Origin: Podocnemis expansa
Lineage: Eukaryota > Chordata > Testudines > Podocnemididae
DNA length: 64,000 nt
Direction: 5' to 3'
NCBI GenBank assembly: GCA_007922195.1
Contig: ML682005.1
Coordinates: forward strand, 30,659,042-30,723,041
A program made the position numbers and the translations under genes. The notes below the pieces were generated by a model. It was not told the origin of the DNA, ran no database searches, and worked only from the letters and a program-made list of their open reading frames with translations. Shown here piece by piece: positions 1-13,228 of this stretch (its first letter is position 1; each line of letters begins with the position of its first letter).

Positions 1-778
1 TCTGACTTTCCTCACTGCCATCACCCCTGCTGCCCCCTGCTGTGCCCTTTCCTCACTATTGCCCCCTTGCTCCCACCTGCTCTGCCCCTTTCTCACTGCT
101 GCTCTGCTCCTCCTACTGCCCCCTCCTCACTGCCACCCCCTACTCCACCCTTCCGTCACTGCTACCTGCTGCTGCCCCCTGCTCTGCCTCTCTCTCACTG
201 CTGCCCCCCTGCTCCTCCTGCTGCCCCTGGCTCTTCACTGCCACCCCCTGCTCCCTTCTCAGTTCCCTGCTGTTGCTCCCCTTTTCCCCAACACCCTTTC
301 CCTGTCACCCCCAACCCCTGCTGCCACTCTTCCCAGCCTGCCAGTCACACCCCCACACCAATCCCCAGTCCCTGTCGCTGCTTGCCTGGGCTCCCCAAAA
401 GCCCTGTATCCTTCTGCCACTTTCCCGGACTTCCTGACCCCCCCCAATGCCCGAGTCCTGCCACCCCTTCCTTGGCCTCCCTGAACCCCCCAAACCCTCC
501 TAGCCATCCCATCACTTTCCCCAACTCCCCGACCTCCTCCCCAATCCTCGGTCCCTACCGCCACTTCCCTGGCCTCCCTGAATCCCCCCCTCAATGTCCA
601 GGCCAACCCCCCCACCCCGGGCCTCCTTACGTGGCCGTTCCAGATGCCAGGATCCCCTCCCCAGTCCAGCCCCAGCCCCAGCCGACTGCCCAAGATGGCC
701 GCCTGGCAACACTAAGCCTCTGGCCTGCCACATGGTCTAGGAAACTCCTGGGAGGGGCTGTCTACCATATTCCCTTGA
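1..778. repeat. C/T-rich minisatellite-like low-complexity tract
   Basis: The first ~780 bases are built from imperfect repeats of a roughly 30-base unit made of CCCCTGCT, CTCACTGC and CTGCCCC blocks, giving a strong C-over-G strand bias. Long open frames on both strands encode only Pro/Leu/Ser/Cys-rich or Gly/Arg-rich low-complexity peptides, so I treat them as artefacts of composition. The tract runs off the left edge and probably forms the GC-rich interior of the DNA element whose end lies at 779-853. Confidence 0.75.
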
Positions 779-853
779 GTATAAGCTGAGAGCCTGTTTT
801 GAAGCCAATTTTCAGGCACAAAATTTTCAGCTTATACGCAATGACACACGGTA
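779..853. mobile_element. Right end of an off-window DNA-transposon-like element
   Basis: An 11-base inverted repeat, GTATAAGCTGA (779-789) and TCAGCTTATAC (827-837), is followed by ATACGCAATGACACACGGTAA. From memory, this resembles a reptile repeat whose ends carry 'cttatacgcgagtatatacgg'. The left end lies outside the window, so length and target duplication cannot be checked. Confidence 0.4.
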
Positions 854-2599
854 AGTGAAATTCTTGGGTGACTTCAATAGGTTCTGAGAGGAAGCCCCCA
901 GATTCGCAAATGAGAAAATGAAATACAACAAAGTGATACAGCTATAACACTATGTATACTTCCAGATATCATAATAATATATTATATAATTGCATTGCAA
1001 AACTTCTCATGTTGGTGCCACAGTAGCAAGAAATTAGGAGGAATAAAAGGGCTCACTAATCTATTATCACATTCTTTGATAGCTCAGCTGAACAGCCAGA
1101 AGACCAGAATGCTCTGCCTTTGACTGCAAACAGTAGTAAATGTGCATGGTAAAATGTCAGGATTTGCCAGCAGGTACATTGTTAATGGTAGACATAGTCT
1201 AAAACAGTCCTATTGTCTCAGATTGGCATTTTCCTTATCAGTAATATTTCTTTTAAGTCACCGGTAAGGCTCAGCATTACAGTGTGGCGGTCAAGGAAAA
1301 GTGCTCTGTTGTCTAGCATTCATCTTAGATAAAAATTACTGCCAAAAAGAGGGAAAACTTGGGGAGAAAAAATAAGTACTTTTTCTTGCAATCTTCAAAG
1401 CATATCATTACAGTAAAATAAATTATTTCTGGCTGTTCCCCCAAAATGTACCCCAAAGGGTAGGTTCCTTTGTGAATTCACCAGATGCAGCCAAAGACCA
1501 TTCAAAAGATGGATGAATAACCGTGAGCAAGCAATGCAATGTATTAAGTGCCAAGACTGTATGTCCTTTTAGAAGCCAGGGGCCTCTGACGACTGTGGAT
1601 GACCCTGAAGAGTTTCCCAAGGCACCTTGTCCTAAGTTACCGAGGGAGCCTGGTCCTTGGGCTTGCAGCAAAGTCCACAGATTCCCAGGGACTATGCTAA
1701 CATATAACATCTCAGGAGAAGGCAGGGTCATCAAGCCCACTTTCCCTTCACACACTCAGGCCCAAGGTAGCTTGAAGGAACTGATAAAAGAAGTACATCA
1801 CAGCCAAGTTTTGCAAAACAGCAAAACACTTTATTTTAGGCCCCAGTTGATTCACATAGGAGAGTGGCTCCAGCTTGTGCTTTCGGCATGAAGCCCAGCA
1901 TTGGTTCACAGTCAGTTTGCCTGTGGGCTGGAGGTGGGGTGCCACTACCCGTCTGTCACAAGATCTTCTGCATTAGCTCTTCACTGGCACATGCACACAA
2001 ATTAAATTAGCTGTTTGCCACTGAATGTCCATCTTGCATCTGACTATATATGGTGGGCTAGCTTCAGTACTAACTTACACCCCATGCATCTACAGTGCAT
2101 TCAAAATTATTGTGTCACACGTACTTCAGTGGAGAACTTTACATGATGTTCCTAAATGGCAGTGTCTTCATTAAGGGTCAGTTAACATAGAGTACCAAGC
2201 AAATGAAATGCACGCTAATGAGGCACCTTGAGCTAATAGAGGTGGCTATTGGCTGACTGTTCTCCAAACACTTTTATTGAATTGTTTATGGCTTGATTTT
2301 GTAAGAAAGCAATGCCATCTGAAGACTATATTACTTGTATGTTAAGGCAAAGGCATAGAGATAAGAGCTCTTGGACCATGCCTTTCCAGCAGATTTTCAA
2401 AGTCACAAAGGACAGTTAGACACACAAACTCCAATCAGTGGAGGTTGGGTAAAAATTCTCCTTTGTGCTTTTGAAAATCTCCCACTCAGATTCTTATGAA
2501 TAAAAAAATTAGAGCCCAGTGATTTCTTTGAAGTTTTAGGTGGCACACATGCATTCACCAAGCAGTGAATGAGTTTTTTATATGAAAAAACGCAAAAGA
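854..2599. other. Unique non-coding sequence
   Basis: No recognisable gene or repeat. The two open frames near 1423-1891 lie on opposite strands over the same bases and resemble no family I know. I see no convincing exon with splice sites. Confidence 0.5.
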
Positions 2600-2607
2600 G
2601 TTTATAG

Positions 2608-2989
2608 CAGTGGTTCCCAACCTAGGGTCTGGGGACCCCTTGGGGTCTGCAGAGTTATTGCTGGGGTCTGTGAATACATCTGGCCCCAGTCACTGCTTGC
2701 CAGTGGTGGGCAGCCCAGACCCAATCTGGCCCCAGCCACTGCTGGCCAGTGATTCATGTTGGAGAGGGCAATAAAATTCTAAATGAATTGTATTTGCCTG
2801 CTGTGAGCAGTCTCACACTGGATATGTCCCCATCACTTTGAAGCAGGCAGGGGCCAGGTCCTCCACTGACCTTCTGCAGCATCGCTGCCTGCAGTTAGCT
2901 CTCAATAACAACTATTATCATTTGGGGGTCCACAAAATTTTTAGATGTTAAAAAGGGGTCCTCATACTCAAAAAGATTGGGAACCGCTG
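2608..2989. mobile_element. Short non-autonomous hAT element (382 bp)
   Basis: The ends are inverted repeats: CAGTGGTTCCCAACC at the left, and the reverse complement of the right end reads CAGCGGTTCCCAATC (13/15 match). Flanking 8-mers GTTTATAG (2600-2607) and ATTTAGAG (2990-2997) agree at 6 of 8, as expected for an old hAT target-site duplication. The interior ('ggggtctg', 'ctggccccag' runs) has no coding capacity. CAGTGGTT ends and 8-bp duplications are typical of hAT/Charlie-type elements. Confidence 0.8.
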
Positions 2990-2997
2990 ATTTAGAG

Positions 2998-5900
2998 GTC
3001 AAGTTGCTTGATAACCAGCAGCCTTTCTTGTGCTAAGAAAAATATTGGAACGCCTTATCTACAGTGATGTTAACAACAGGCCTGTTAACCACCTTCCATC
3101 TCTTAATAAGCCCATTCAAGTTTTGATGCTACATTTTGATAATGTGGAATGTGCATTGTACCTTTTGCTTGATGGTTATTTGCTGCCCACTTTCCTGATA
3201 TATCACACAGCATAAACATAATCAGACTAGCATAAGGAAAATGGTTACTTATCTCACCAGGCTCCATAAGCACCATCTGTCTCTGTTAATGTTTTTTCCC
3301 CATGCAAAATATGTTATGTAAGGTCTGTGATGATAAAAAAAGAAACAAAAACAAAAATCTTTGCTGAGCTATTCAGCTGCTTCAAAGGATGCAGGCAGCA
3401 TAACTGCAGTAAGGGGGAAGTCAGACTTCCCCATAAACACTTTTTACCTACTATTGTTGCAGGCATTACCTCAGATCACTATAAATTAAGGAGACTGCTG
3501 CACTCAAACATCTATTTTTTTTTCCAGTTTATTTATTTATGGTATTTTGTGTCCCATAATTTTGACTTTTTCTTCAGTTTATTTCCACTTGTTTTTGTGC
3601 AGGTCTTTCACAAAGTGATGGAGAATTAAAATAAAATAAACACTTTAGACAAAAGTGTACTGTAAAGCCACACAAGCACACAGACAAACAGTAGTGGAGT
3701 TCAGGGCAAGAGTAGTATCTGAGGGGGAAAAAACTGCCTTTTTAAAAACAAAAAAAAGACTAGATTTCTTGTTGACTATGCTCCTTTAAAATGATTTAAG
3801 ACAAATAAAAACCTTGCAGACAGACAAACCCATTGAAAATTATTTATTTAAATGTAACACCATAATGTGATTGTTAACATAAAAACCTTAAATTAAGTAA
3901 TTGAACACAAGGCTTAACCTAATACTTCTCTTTCTTCATGACAGCTGCAGTAAAAATCTGCCTCTGCTACTTTACTTTGATTTACTCCGCTAGATCTGAG
4001 CAGTAAAAGCAAATATTCATGGAAGCTCACTAAAAGTTTATCATCAAGTAAAAAGAAAGGAACACTACTATATTTCATCAAATTACACCATGGCCACTGC
4101 TTTCCTCTTTGCTTTGAAACATCACAGATCAGATAAGATCCCACAAACAGGAAAAAGAATAGCAAAAGTTATAGCAATAACATTACTGCTAATGGCACCT
4201 CATTTACAGATCCATTTCTCCCTCATTTGTATTTATTTTTTTCTTTTTTAATATCTCCTCAAAAAGTACCTTAACCTTTTAAAAACCATCTTCAGACAGA
4301 ATGATTTATTTCTTCTCATTTAGAAAGGTGAAGTGTCTTATCAAAACAAACAGAGGGAAGTGAAGGTGCACTGTAATAACAGTAAAATCAAATTTATGGG
4401 CAAGTGACTTTTCACGATTACAGGCTGGAGGGATTTTTTTTCACCCTAATTTATTATACCTGCACTGATTAATTTAAGGTTACAATAACTGGTCTTATTT
4501 TGTAGATGAAAGGAAACACTGGGTACTTACTGTGTGTATTAAAATATTGTAATGCTGAGCAATGGTTGTTGGGCATCTGCCACTGGATTTACCAGATAGA
4601 TGACAACGAAGAGCAATTATAAGGTCAGAGTCTTAGCTTGGAGCACAGCCCATATAAGTCATGTGTGATGGAGAGTTTCATAAGTAGTAAAGGTGAAAGA
4701 ATCATTGGTCACATGTGTGGCCTTAGGTCTGCAATAATCCTTTTTACTCCTTTTTGTAAGAAGGATTGTTATTGTTGCTGTCATCTAAGGCTCCCACATC
4801 TACTTCTTGAATTTAGTTGTCAGGAGTTGTCACTAAAGAGAAAATAGCATGTTAGAATAATTTGGTGTATGGGTGTACAGCCTATAAATGATGCTCTGTC
4901 TGCATGCACATTCTGTTTATGTGTAACTGCTGGTAGTACAAGAGAAGCTGCTCATGAGAAATTCCAACTTTCCTCTATGTAGGACAGGTTCTGCCCATAG
5001 GTGAAGGTATAAGAGTAGAAGGATATAAAGAAAGCAGGAAGCAGTGTTGAAAGTTTAAAAAAAAAATGCTGACAGGTGATTGGGAGGGAATGACAGTTTG
5101 AAAGACATTCGGAAGCCAAGTCTTAATGGTGAAGATGTAGTGGATTGAGATACAAAGTTGTAATGGAAGCAAAGCAGCCCTTATTTAGGTTGTAGTCAGG
5201 AAAGTCAAAGGCACACTTTCAAGTTAGTGAGTACAACCTCAGGTAGAAACCTAAATAGGAAAAAAGGGAGAGTACCTACCACGGCCACTGCAAAAGCCAA
5301 AATCAAGTACTTCAATTTTTGGTTTATTAGGAAGCATAGAATATCAGACATTTCTGTTGGAATTTGTGTTTCCTGCTTTTTTTTCACAAGATCACTCATT
5401 TCCTTACACCACCACAAAATCTGTGGCAAGATTTGGCAGGGATCTTACAGTGCCCTGATCACAATATTCCTTCATGTAGCTCATAGTGAGACAAGCCACA
5501 TATATACCCATGGTTAAGTTTTAGTGCTGGGAATGCAAAGAAAGATACCAAAGGAGGCAGTATATAACAGAGAGTGGGCTGTGGAATTTCATATTTTTGC
5601 AGATATAAATCCTAAAATATTAAACAAAACAAAGAACCATTCACTCCCATTCTCATAAATTTTTCTACAATCAGAATTTTTCATGTCCCAATTTTTCCAG
5701 CATTGGAAATCTTGTGACTGCAAAGAAGTTGTACATACAACCATGGATAAGTTTATATTGCTAATAAATAGACATAATAATTTTTAAGTTGAATTCAAAG
5801 CTACGTATATTAGGTTTTGCATATATAGCCTCAGAGATTTTGGCCAAGCTTTCCAGCTTGCAAAAGCCACTAAATTTCTCAGTGTAGAATTCAAACCAAA

Positions 5901-6647
5901 AACTTCAGGTGTTGAACTTATTAGGATAAGAACCATTCCTTTTATATGGTTTATGCTGAATCTAGACCATAGTATTATTTGAGATATACAGTATTGTCTG
6001 AAGAGGTTTAAGAGAGGGTAATATTTCAACAGGATTTCCCATAAGAAAAACACAGCACAATACAACTTTTCACATCCTACCTTCCCCTCCCCTGCAGGCT
6101 GGCTCTGCTGCTGTGGCTGGAATCCAGTTAATTCCCTACAGAGTTGTCATCTGTAGTTTAAGCTGCAAGATAAAAAAGAACCTTCACAGTTTATCACTGA
6201 AAATAAGACAATAATAGCTACATGATTTCATGACTGTGGGATATAGCGTATGCTTATCTTAACACCAATATAGGATCCATACCATTTCATACTGAATCCC
6301 AGATGAAAGAGCTTGAAGCAATATTTCTATTTGTGATATAAACCTACATCTTCCTTCTCACTTAATAATGGCTAGAAGCTAGAAAAAAATAGTTGATTTA
6401 GTGTCCATTACAAGTATGTTGGCTATTATACCATACATTTATTAGACTTTCTTCATTATGCTCTAAGTGAATCATTTATTGCTTGGGGTCGGGAAGGCAG
6501 AGAAGCTCCAAACCAGATGTTGTTTGTTTGTTTTTGTTCTTTTCTGGCCAACTTGTACTGATAGATTTTGGGGAAAATGTTCTAACTTCTGAGCCAGACT
6601 CAACTGCTGTAAATGAACTTAACTCTGTTTAAGTGTGCTCTTATTGT
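2998..6647. other. Unique AT-rich non-coding sequence
   Basis: No gene or repeat was recognised. The short open frames here are scattered on both strands and look like chance. Several homopolymer runs occur, for example T-runs near 3510 and 4440 and an A-run near 3735. Confidence 0.5.
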
Positions 6648-6765
6648 TCATCTGTACTATGGTAGTGCCTATGAGCCCTGGTAATGAATGAGGATAGCAT
6701 TGTGCTAAGCCACCTGTAGAGAGAGAACAAAGAAAAAGTCCCTGCCTCACAAAATTAGAATAGTT
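6648..6765 (+). repeat. Old amniote interspersed repeat fragment
   Basis: The string 'ctatggtagtgcctatgagccc ... tgtgctaagcca ... aaagtccctgcctcaca' resembles a widespread reptile/amniote repeat that I remember as 'atggtagtgcctagaggccc ... tgtgctaggcactgtacaaacac ... acagtccctgcccc'. It is divergent, has no visible ends, and the match is from memory. Confidence 0.4.
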
Positions 6766-6769
6766 TTAG

Positions 6770-9763
6770 TGTGATGTGCTGCTGTTTTGTAGCTAAGGAT
6801 CTGGTACACTGTTCCGTTTTAAAAAATTATATAATATGTTTTTATTTCTTTAATACAACATCTTCACCTCAAAGGGTTCAGGGAATTTTATGATAATTTA
6901 GCTGTTTCTACAATAATACTGTAATGGGGTATATTCGTCTTCTGTTCAGATATGTGCACCCTTGCACTTTCTCCTCCAATAGCCCTCTTTAGGCTTAGTC
7001 CTTAATTAGTCCCCCAGTCTATCAACTGTGTCAGCCCTGATGTCAAGCCATATTCCAGGACTTCTCCCTGAAGGCAGTGTCCTCTCCCTTTCTGGCTCTA
7101 GCTTTGCAGCTGGGCCACTAAAAGGTTCAGTTCCCAAAGTCCAGGCCACTTCAAAGTCTGGGCCATTTTCACTCAGGGACTAATGGGACGGGTGTGAGAG
7201 GGATGCAGGCCCATACCCTATGGATAGCAGCCATCACCATGCACCTCTGTAATTTCCTGGGCCACTCACCCAGGGTTCCACACCATCTTCACCCTTACTT
7301 CAGGGCCTTATCTTGATGGAGTTTCACCAACCAGCCCAAATGTCTCTTTCACCCTCCCTGGCTGCAGCCCACATTGACCTGTTTGAAGTTCTGCAACTCC
7401 CTCAACTAGCCATACAACAGTCACATGACACTACAGTAATTCCAGCAAGAAACTGATCTCATGGCAGCTCTGCAGCTCTTCTTTTACTAGCCTCCTGGGT
7501 CCCAATTGGCTGGTCCCTACAGTTTCTTTGGGAGCCTCAGAAGGTCTGGTAAAACCCATCATACTTAAGAGGAGCCGCCCTAAAATATACAGTATACAAA
7601 CAGGAGGAGGACTGCATGCAACACAGGTACATAGATGTAAAGGATGGGGAAGGCAGCAAACCCTGATTTTACTTGGAAAAAACAGCTGTGTTTGAATAAA
7701 ACTGTTTCAACAAGACATTTAGAGCTTTACTTAGGAAACTACAATACAGGGACTTCTGTCCTTTTTGGCCCCAGTCCTGCAATAAGCTCTACATAGGTAC
7801 ACCCTCACATGGCCCTCATTGCAGGGCTAGGTCTAAAGAGAATACTTGCTTTTATATTGTCTGTTTGGGGAAGATTTTCAAAAGCAGAAATGAAAGTAAG
7901 ACACCCCACTCATTGTCTTCCAATAAGAGTTAAGAACCAGACTCCTCTTTATACTTTTGAAAAGTTTGACATGTGTGGGGGTGGTGGTGGCAATGATGGC
8001 AGCAAGATTATATAGATGACCTACTCTCCTCACCGCTCTTTCAGTTGAAATGTTTTTGATGCTTTGGAAAAGTGATATGACCTCACTAGGAATATAGTGA
8101 TGGGGAAATTATTAACTTAACAGCAATAACTAAACAGAATTAAAACAATAACATTGCTATTAGGTCCTTTATTAGGAATCAGAGTAGTAGCTCCCTCAGC
8201 CAGCCTTCTCCTTTCTGAGAGAGCATTCTACCTAGCAGCTTTTATAACCCTCCTACAGGGACAGATTTTACAGGTAGGGTCTTAAGGATCGGAGTTGCAG
8301 TAGGATTAGTGAGAATGGGCAAGTACAGCAAAAATAACTTTTTCCCTCTTTTGGAGTAGGCAGCAAAAATTCAGTTAATATTCTTGAAAGAAGGAGCTCC
8401 TCTCATTTTGCATTCAAGGATGACACAGAAAAATATATTGCTTGTTTTGAATTCAGCAATTCAGATCTCAGTGAATGAAGTTGCTGCCTGAGAAAAATCC
8501 ATACAAGCAAAGATAATTTCTGTGGGGCACAAATTGCTGTTGTAAATAAGGATGTACATAAGCATCAAGCAAATTTCACAGCAGTGTGTGCAAGCCCCAT
8601 TAAATACTCCTAATAGCCTCTGATGTGTTTTGTTTCTTGTGAGCTTTATTTTAAAAATACCTTATTTCAAAAGATGAGAGTTGACTGAACAAAGAATTAA
8701 ACTGGGGAGGAGTCAAACTGGGGGAAACCCGTATACAAGTTGTCTTCTGAACAAGCTCTCCCCTACCATCTATTGATTAACTGAGAGGAAGAGACCTCAA
8801 CAGCTGAATGTATTCGTGTCTAGCTTTTCTGCTTGCTCCTTACTGTTGCTATTAGGCTACGCTACATCTGTGCTGCACCTAACAGTACTGCCTTCTCTCA
8901 TTATGCTAGCTGATTCCTAATCATACTGAACTAGCTGCATAGCATGAGTTTATGTATTACAGGCAGGACACACACATCATTACTTCACAATAACATGATA
9001 CATGAATACAGAGAGATGTTGTATATGGGTCATGGAAAATCACAGTTGGATCTGTCAGAAACAGCAGAGCATGGTGAGATATCACAGTGGCTGCATCTGC
9101 AGTTTGCACAGTAGAAACATTAGTGTCTAAAATAGCAGTAAAATCCTGAGGTGGTAAGTTGCCGTGGAAAATAAAGGAGGAATGTGGAAGAGGGAAGAGA
9201 GACTGAAAAATTTAGTGAATGGTGGAAATTGAACAGGCACTTTTGCTAATCCTGTTTCTCCATAACCTCTCCCAAATGTATGACTCCCAAAACACCACCA
9301 CCACACCAGAAACCAAATCTCAAGCCATGATAGGAATCCTGATTTGCATTGCAGTAATAGTTTGGAATAACATTCAGTGGAACTATTAATGTCTCACTGT
9401 AGATTAATAGTGGCCAAAGTGCAGCCCCCAGATGGGATATTCTTGGCAAGGTCAACAAAACTTTAAAATTTGCTGCTCTCCTTCTGCTAGACAACTTCAC
9501 TTAGAAAGCCCATTGTACCATAAAAGTCATTAGAAATATGTCTTCCCTTTCCTTCCAAGCACCAAATCTTTCAAACACACCAATTTGTTCCCTTTTCCTT
9601 CTATTTCCTCAAGCCAGAGTTCCATATATGACTTCTTCAGAACTGCAACAAGCCAACATACCAGCTCTTACTTCTGTAGCTCAAAAAACCTGTGGCAGTT
9701 CCTATGTGTTTTCCCTGTTTCTGCTTTCAGCTTAGCTCTCTGTAAGCTGGTGTCTTGGTGTCT
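6770..9763. other. Unique non-coding sequence
   Basis: No recognisable gene or mobile element. 6950-7560 is more GC-rich than its flanks and repeat-like in texture, but I cannot assign it. A GGTGGTGG run lies near 7976-7990. Confidence 0.45.
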
Positions 9764-9771
9764 CTATAAGC

Positions 9772-11251
9772 CAGTGGTTATCAAACATTTTTCCTTGGGA
9801 CCCAGCTCTGGATCCCTCTGCCATGTGGTGACACTCCACTGAAAAAAAGTGGCCACTGCCAGTAAACTGAACAGTGACCATGGCCGCAGGGGATTGACGG
9901 GGGGGTGGGGGTGGGGGTGGAATCCTTCATGACTTTCATCCTCTCTCTTGAGAGATGCTTCTATTGCATCTTTGAAATCTACACATCTAATTTGAGGTCA
10001 CCTTCATGGAACATGCAGAGGGTGATCCCCATGCCATACTCCTGTCTCAAATCAGGAAGCATGTCAAGTCTCTAAAACTGCACGTAGTAGCCTGGAATAT
10101 ATGTGTGTGTTGAGACAGGGGAAGGAGGAGAGAGCCAATGCCAGGCTGGAAAGAAAGGTCTTGGAAGATCCTGTATGCTGCTGAGCCTGTCCAAGTCCCT
10201 CCTGGTCCTGCTCCCTTCTCCACTGACAAATCACAGGAACTGAAGAAGCCCCTTTGGGTTCCACTTTCACCACTGCTCTCCATCTGCTCCCTAAGTCTTC
10301 ATGAGTTTCTATGACCATACAATTGTCCACTGTATTGTGATTGACGGGGTGCTAGCCCTCTCTGCTTGGTCTGGTGACCCCTGTTGCTGTCCATGTGCAT
10401 AAGGCAGCAACACAACAGGGCTATCCACTCCCTTTCAGATTGGGACCTTGTTATAACCTGTGCTGCTTCACAGTTTCACTCTGTTGTGGGACAGAGTAGT
10501 TTCCCAGGACTGTGAGACTTGAGGCAGTGGTGAGCTTTAGTGCACTACAGACCTCCCTACCTTGTTGCCCAGTAAGGTTAAGTCATTCTCCTGCAAGGCC
10601 AGGTCTGTGCACAGCTTAAACTTCTCCTTTGAGCAGATGCATCCCTGAAATGGATTTTATTCTGTTACTTAGGCTTTCTAATTGTAGAAAAAGTACCATG
10701 CTTTCTAACACAGGCTCCTACTAGAACAGTTTGCTTTTCTCTTCTCTTTTTAATTATCAGTCACAAAAATCTCTGGAAAGAGTTATTCAAACCTACAAGT
10801 TACAACATTTGTTGCAAGCAAGGGAATTCTCAACACACTGAAAAAAGAATCAAGTCCTAATTTGCAAAAATAACTGCAATCCCCAGATCCCAGAAATGGT
10901 GGAATAAGGAGGTGTTTGAAGTTTCTCTTTTCTTCATTGGGTCTATTGATAAAAAACACAAAGGTTACTTGCCAGTGACCTTTTCATATGAATGAGAGAA
11001 GCCCCAGGAGATACTGACTCAGAGAGGAGGCAGAGAGATTGTTTAAACAACAATTAGCACCTCATTGTTAATCCTAACGACTCACATCCCTGGCCTTTGT
11101 CTCAATGCTCTCTATTGAAGGCTGATTACAACAGGCTGCAGAACAGTGAGCTACAGCCACCCCACCCCCCCCCATCTCCCCTGCCGGCAACCCAATACCT
11201 GAAGGTCTGTGACCCACTGCTGGGTCACGACTTGAAATTTGATGGCCACTG
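9772..11251. mobile_element. Probable old hAT element, ~1.48 kb
   Basis: The left end CAGTGGTTATCAAAC and the reverse complement of the right end, CAGTGGCCATCAAAT, match at 12 of 15. The flanking 8-mers CTATAAGC (9764-9771) and CTCTAAGA (11252-11259) match at 6 of 8. Next to each end are related words, 'gggacccag' and (reverse strand) 'gtgacccagc'. No transposase was recognised inside. Because both ends and both duplications are degenerate, the pairing could be two separate fragments. Confidence 0.55.
9899..9922 (+). repeat. G-run tract with quadruplex potential
   Basis: A run of seven G is followed by two GGGGG runs and a final GG, each separated by a single T. Four short G-tracts are available, so the plus strand could fold into a G-quadruplex. 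It lies inside the proposed hAT element. Confidence 0.7.
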
Positions 11252-11444
11252 CTCTAAGATGGTCCTGAAGGACTTAGCAGGATAGTGGTCATGATTTATG
11301 CTCATGCTCAGAGTCTGACAATGTACTCCATGGGTATTTCCTGTCTTTAAAACAAGAGTACTCCCTGAAAAGACTATAAACACGATTACTGTACCAGAAA
11401 TTAATTGAAACATAAAACTATTGAGCTGCTAAGGATCTTCAATA

Positions 11445-12405
11445 ATCATTTCGCCCCCCCCCCCCACTGAGGCGGGCATCCCTAGACAACTTTGTTCTCT
11501 TAGTGTTAGGGATTCCACAGTCTCATCTGGTAACCTATTGCAGTACTTTACTATCTTTAAAGTTTTTCTCTTATTTAACCCAACAGCTCCCTTCCTTTAG
11601 ATTAAGCAGATTTGACGGCTTATGAGGTCTCCCTCTTTGTTTTTTTTTTTAAGTCTACATGTGCTCACTTCTTAAAAAAACCTTTTCCTCTTAGGTCAGA
11701 TTTTCTAAACATTTTACCATTTTTGTTTCTCTCCTCTGACCTGTTTCCAGTTTATACACATCTTTCCTAAAGTGTGGCATCCAAAACTGGACACAGTACT
11801 CCATCTGAGTCCTTATCAATGCCAAGCAGAGAAAGACAATTATGTCCTGTGTCTTATAGAGAAGATTAATATTGATACACTGCAGAATATTAATCTTTTT
11901 ACTTGCATCATATTATTGGCTCATATTCAATTTCTGATCCACTATAACCACTAGATTCTTTTCCACATACCTGCCACCCTGCCAGTTATTCCCATTTTGT
12001 GTTTATGCATTTGATTTTTGCTTCATAACTGAACTATTTTTTCCATTTGTATTTTCCAAAATTCATCTTACTGATTCCAGACCAATTGGATTTTGATTTC
12101 TAATCATGTCTTTCAGAGTGCTTACAACTCCTCTCAGCAGGGAGTGATCAGAAGTTTTATAAACTTTCTACTCCATTATCCAGACATTCACAAGAATATT
12201 GAATGATACTTGGCCCAGGACAAATCCCTGAAGGATCTTAGTAGAGACGTATCCCCACAGTGACAGTGAACTATTGATAAACTAATCAAAGAATGATCTT
12301 TTGACTAGTTTTGCACACACCTTATAGCAATTTTATCTAGATCATGTTGCTCTAGTTTGTTTCCATGAATGTCATGTTGAGCAAACAATTTTAGAAGAAC
12401 CAGTT
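11445..12405 (-). pseudogene. CR1-type LINE relic: reverse transcriptase and 3' end
   Basis: Read on the minus strand, 12240-12150 encodes a decayed form of the CR1 reverse-transcriptase block that normally reads GxPQGSVLGPxLFNIFxNDL; here QG, VLG and FNI survive. Further 3', 11815-11770 gives the typical 'tactgtgtccagttttgg' region, and 11600-11450 the 'ggttaccagatgagactgtggaatcc' 3' segment. Stops and indels break every frame. CR1 encodes the endonuclease/RT that copies itself by target-primed reverse transcription; this copy is dead and 5'-truncated. Confidence 0.8.
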
Positions 12406-12604
12406 ACACAGATAAGACTAAGCAGAATTTTTTTCAACATATGTTGAGAAGAAATCAGTTTCCTTAAAAATGACATATACACTAAAGATATATATACACA
12501 CATAAAAATAGAACTTTATATGGTAGTTAGGGGAGAAGGAAAAGAGACTACAGAAGGGAGGAGACTTGCAAAGCTAAGGGGTAGAGAGAGGAAAAGAAAG
12601 TTTA

Positions 12605-13228
12605 CAGTATGGGTCGGCAACCCCTGGAACACATGCTAAGCATGTGGGCCAAGCCTGAGCAGCATGCCATGCCACTCAGGCTCGCCCACTGGCACCACCC
12701 CCAGCATGGACTGGGGCCACAAGAGCCACATGCCACAGCTCCAGGCCCCTCCTGGCCACTTCCCCTCTGTGGAGCATGGCCAGCAGAGAGAAAAAAGCTC
12801 TGGAGTGTGAGGAAGAGGACAGATCAGCCCCCTGACCTTGGCTGGGAAACAGAGGCCCTGCAGCTGGCCTCAGCCAGGAGCTGGAGGTGCTGTGGTGGGT
12901 GGGAGCTGGACCCAGCCCTGACCCCAGCCCCAATCCTGGCAGGAAAACGAAGGCATCCAGCCCAGCAAGGAACCTGGAGGTGCTGTGGCTGGCCCTGGCT
13001 AGGAAGAGGGTGGGTCAGCCCACCTGGAGGTGTCGCAGCAGATGGCAGCCAGCCCCGGCTCCAGCTGGGAACTGGAGTCCCCCCCACTGGCAGGTTCTGG
13101 CCTTAGTCCTGCCCCAACCAGGAACCTGAGGCTGGACCCCACCCCCTTTTGGCCTCACCCCCAGCACTGGTTCAGGGTGCAGTGGATGGGGCTAGCATGG
13201 GAGCCTGCAAAGGTTGCTGACCCCTTTC
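12605..13228. mobile_element. Non-autonomous hAT element with GC-rich core (624 bp)
   Basis: The left end contains GGGTCGGCAACCCCTGG and the right end, reversed, GGGGTCAGCAACCTTTGC, an inverted pair close to the 'ggttggcaacc' ends of reptile hAT elements. The GC-rich interior repeats words such as 'ctggaggtgctgtgg' and 'aacctgag'. Open frames on both strands are Pro/Gly/Trp-rich and non-homologous. A matching 8-bp target duplication was not found, so the exact outer bases are uncertain. Confidence 0.7.

Noticed and set aside
42..789. Overlapping 130-240 codon frames on both strands at the left edge
   Set aside because: All arise from a C-rich minisatellite; the peptides are Pro/Leu/Ser/Cys or Gly/Arg low complexity with no domain.
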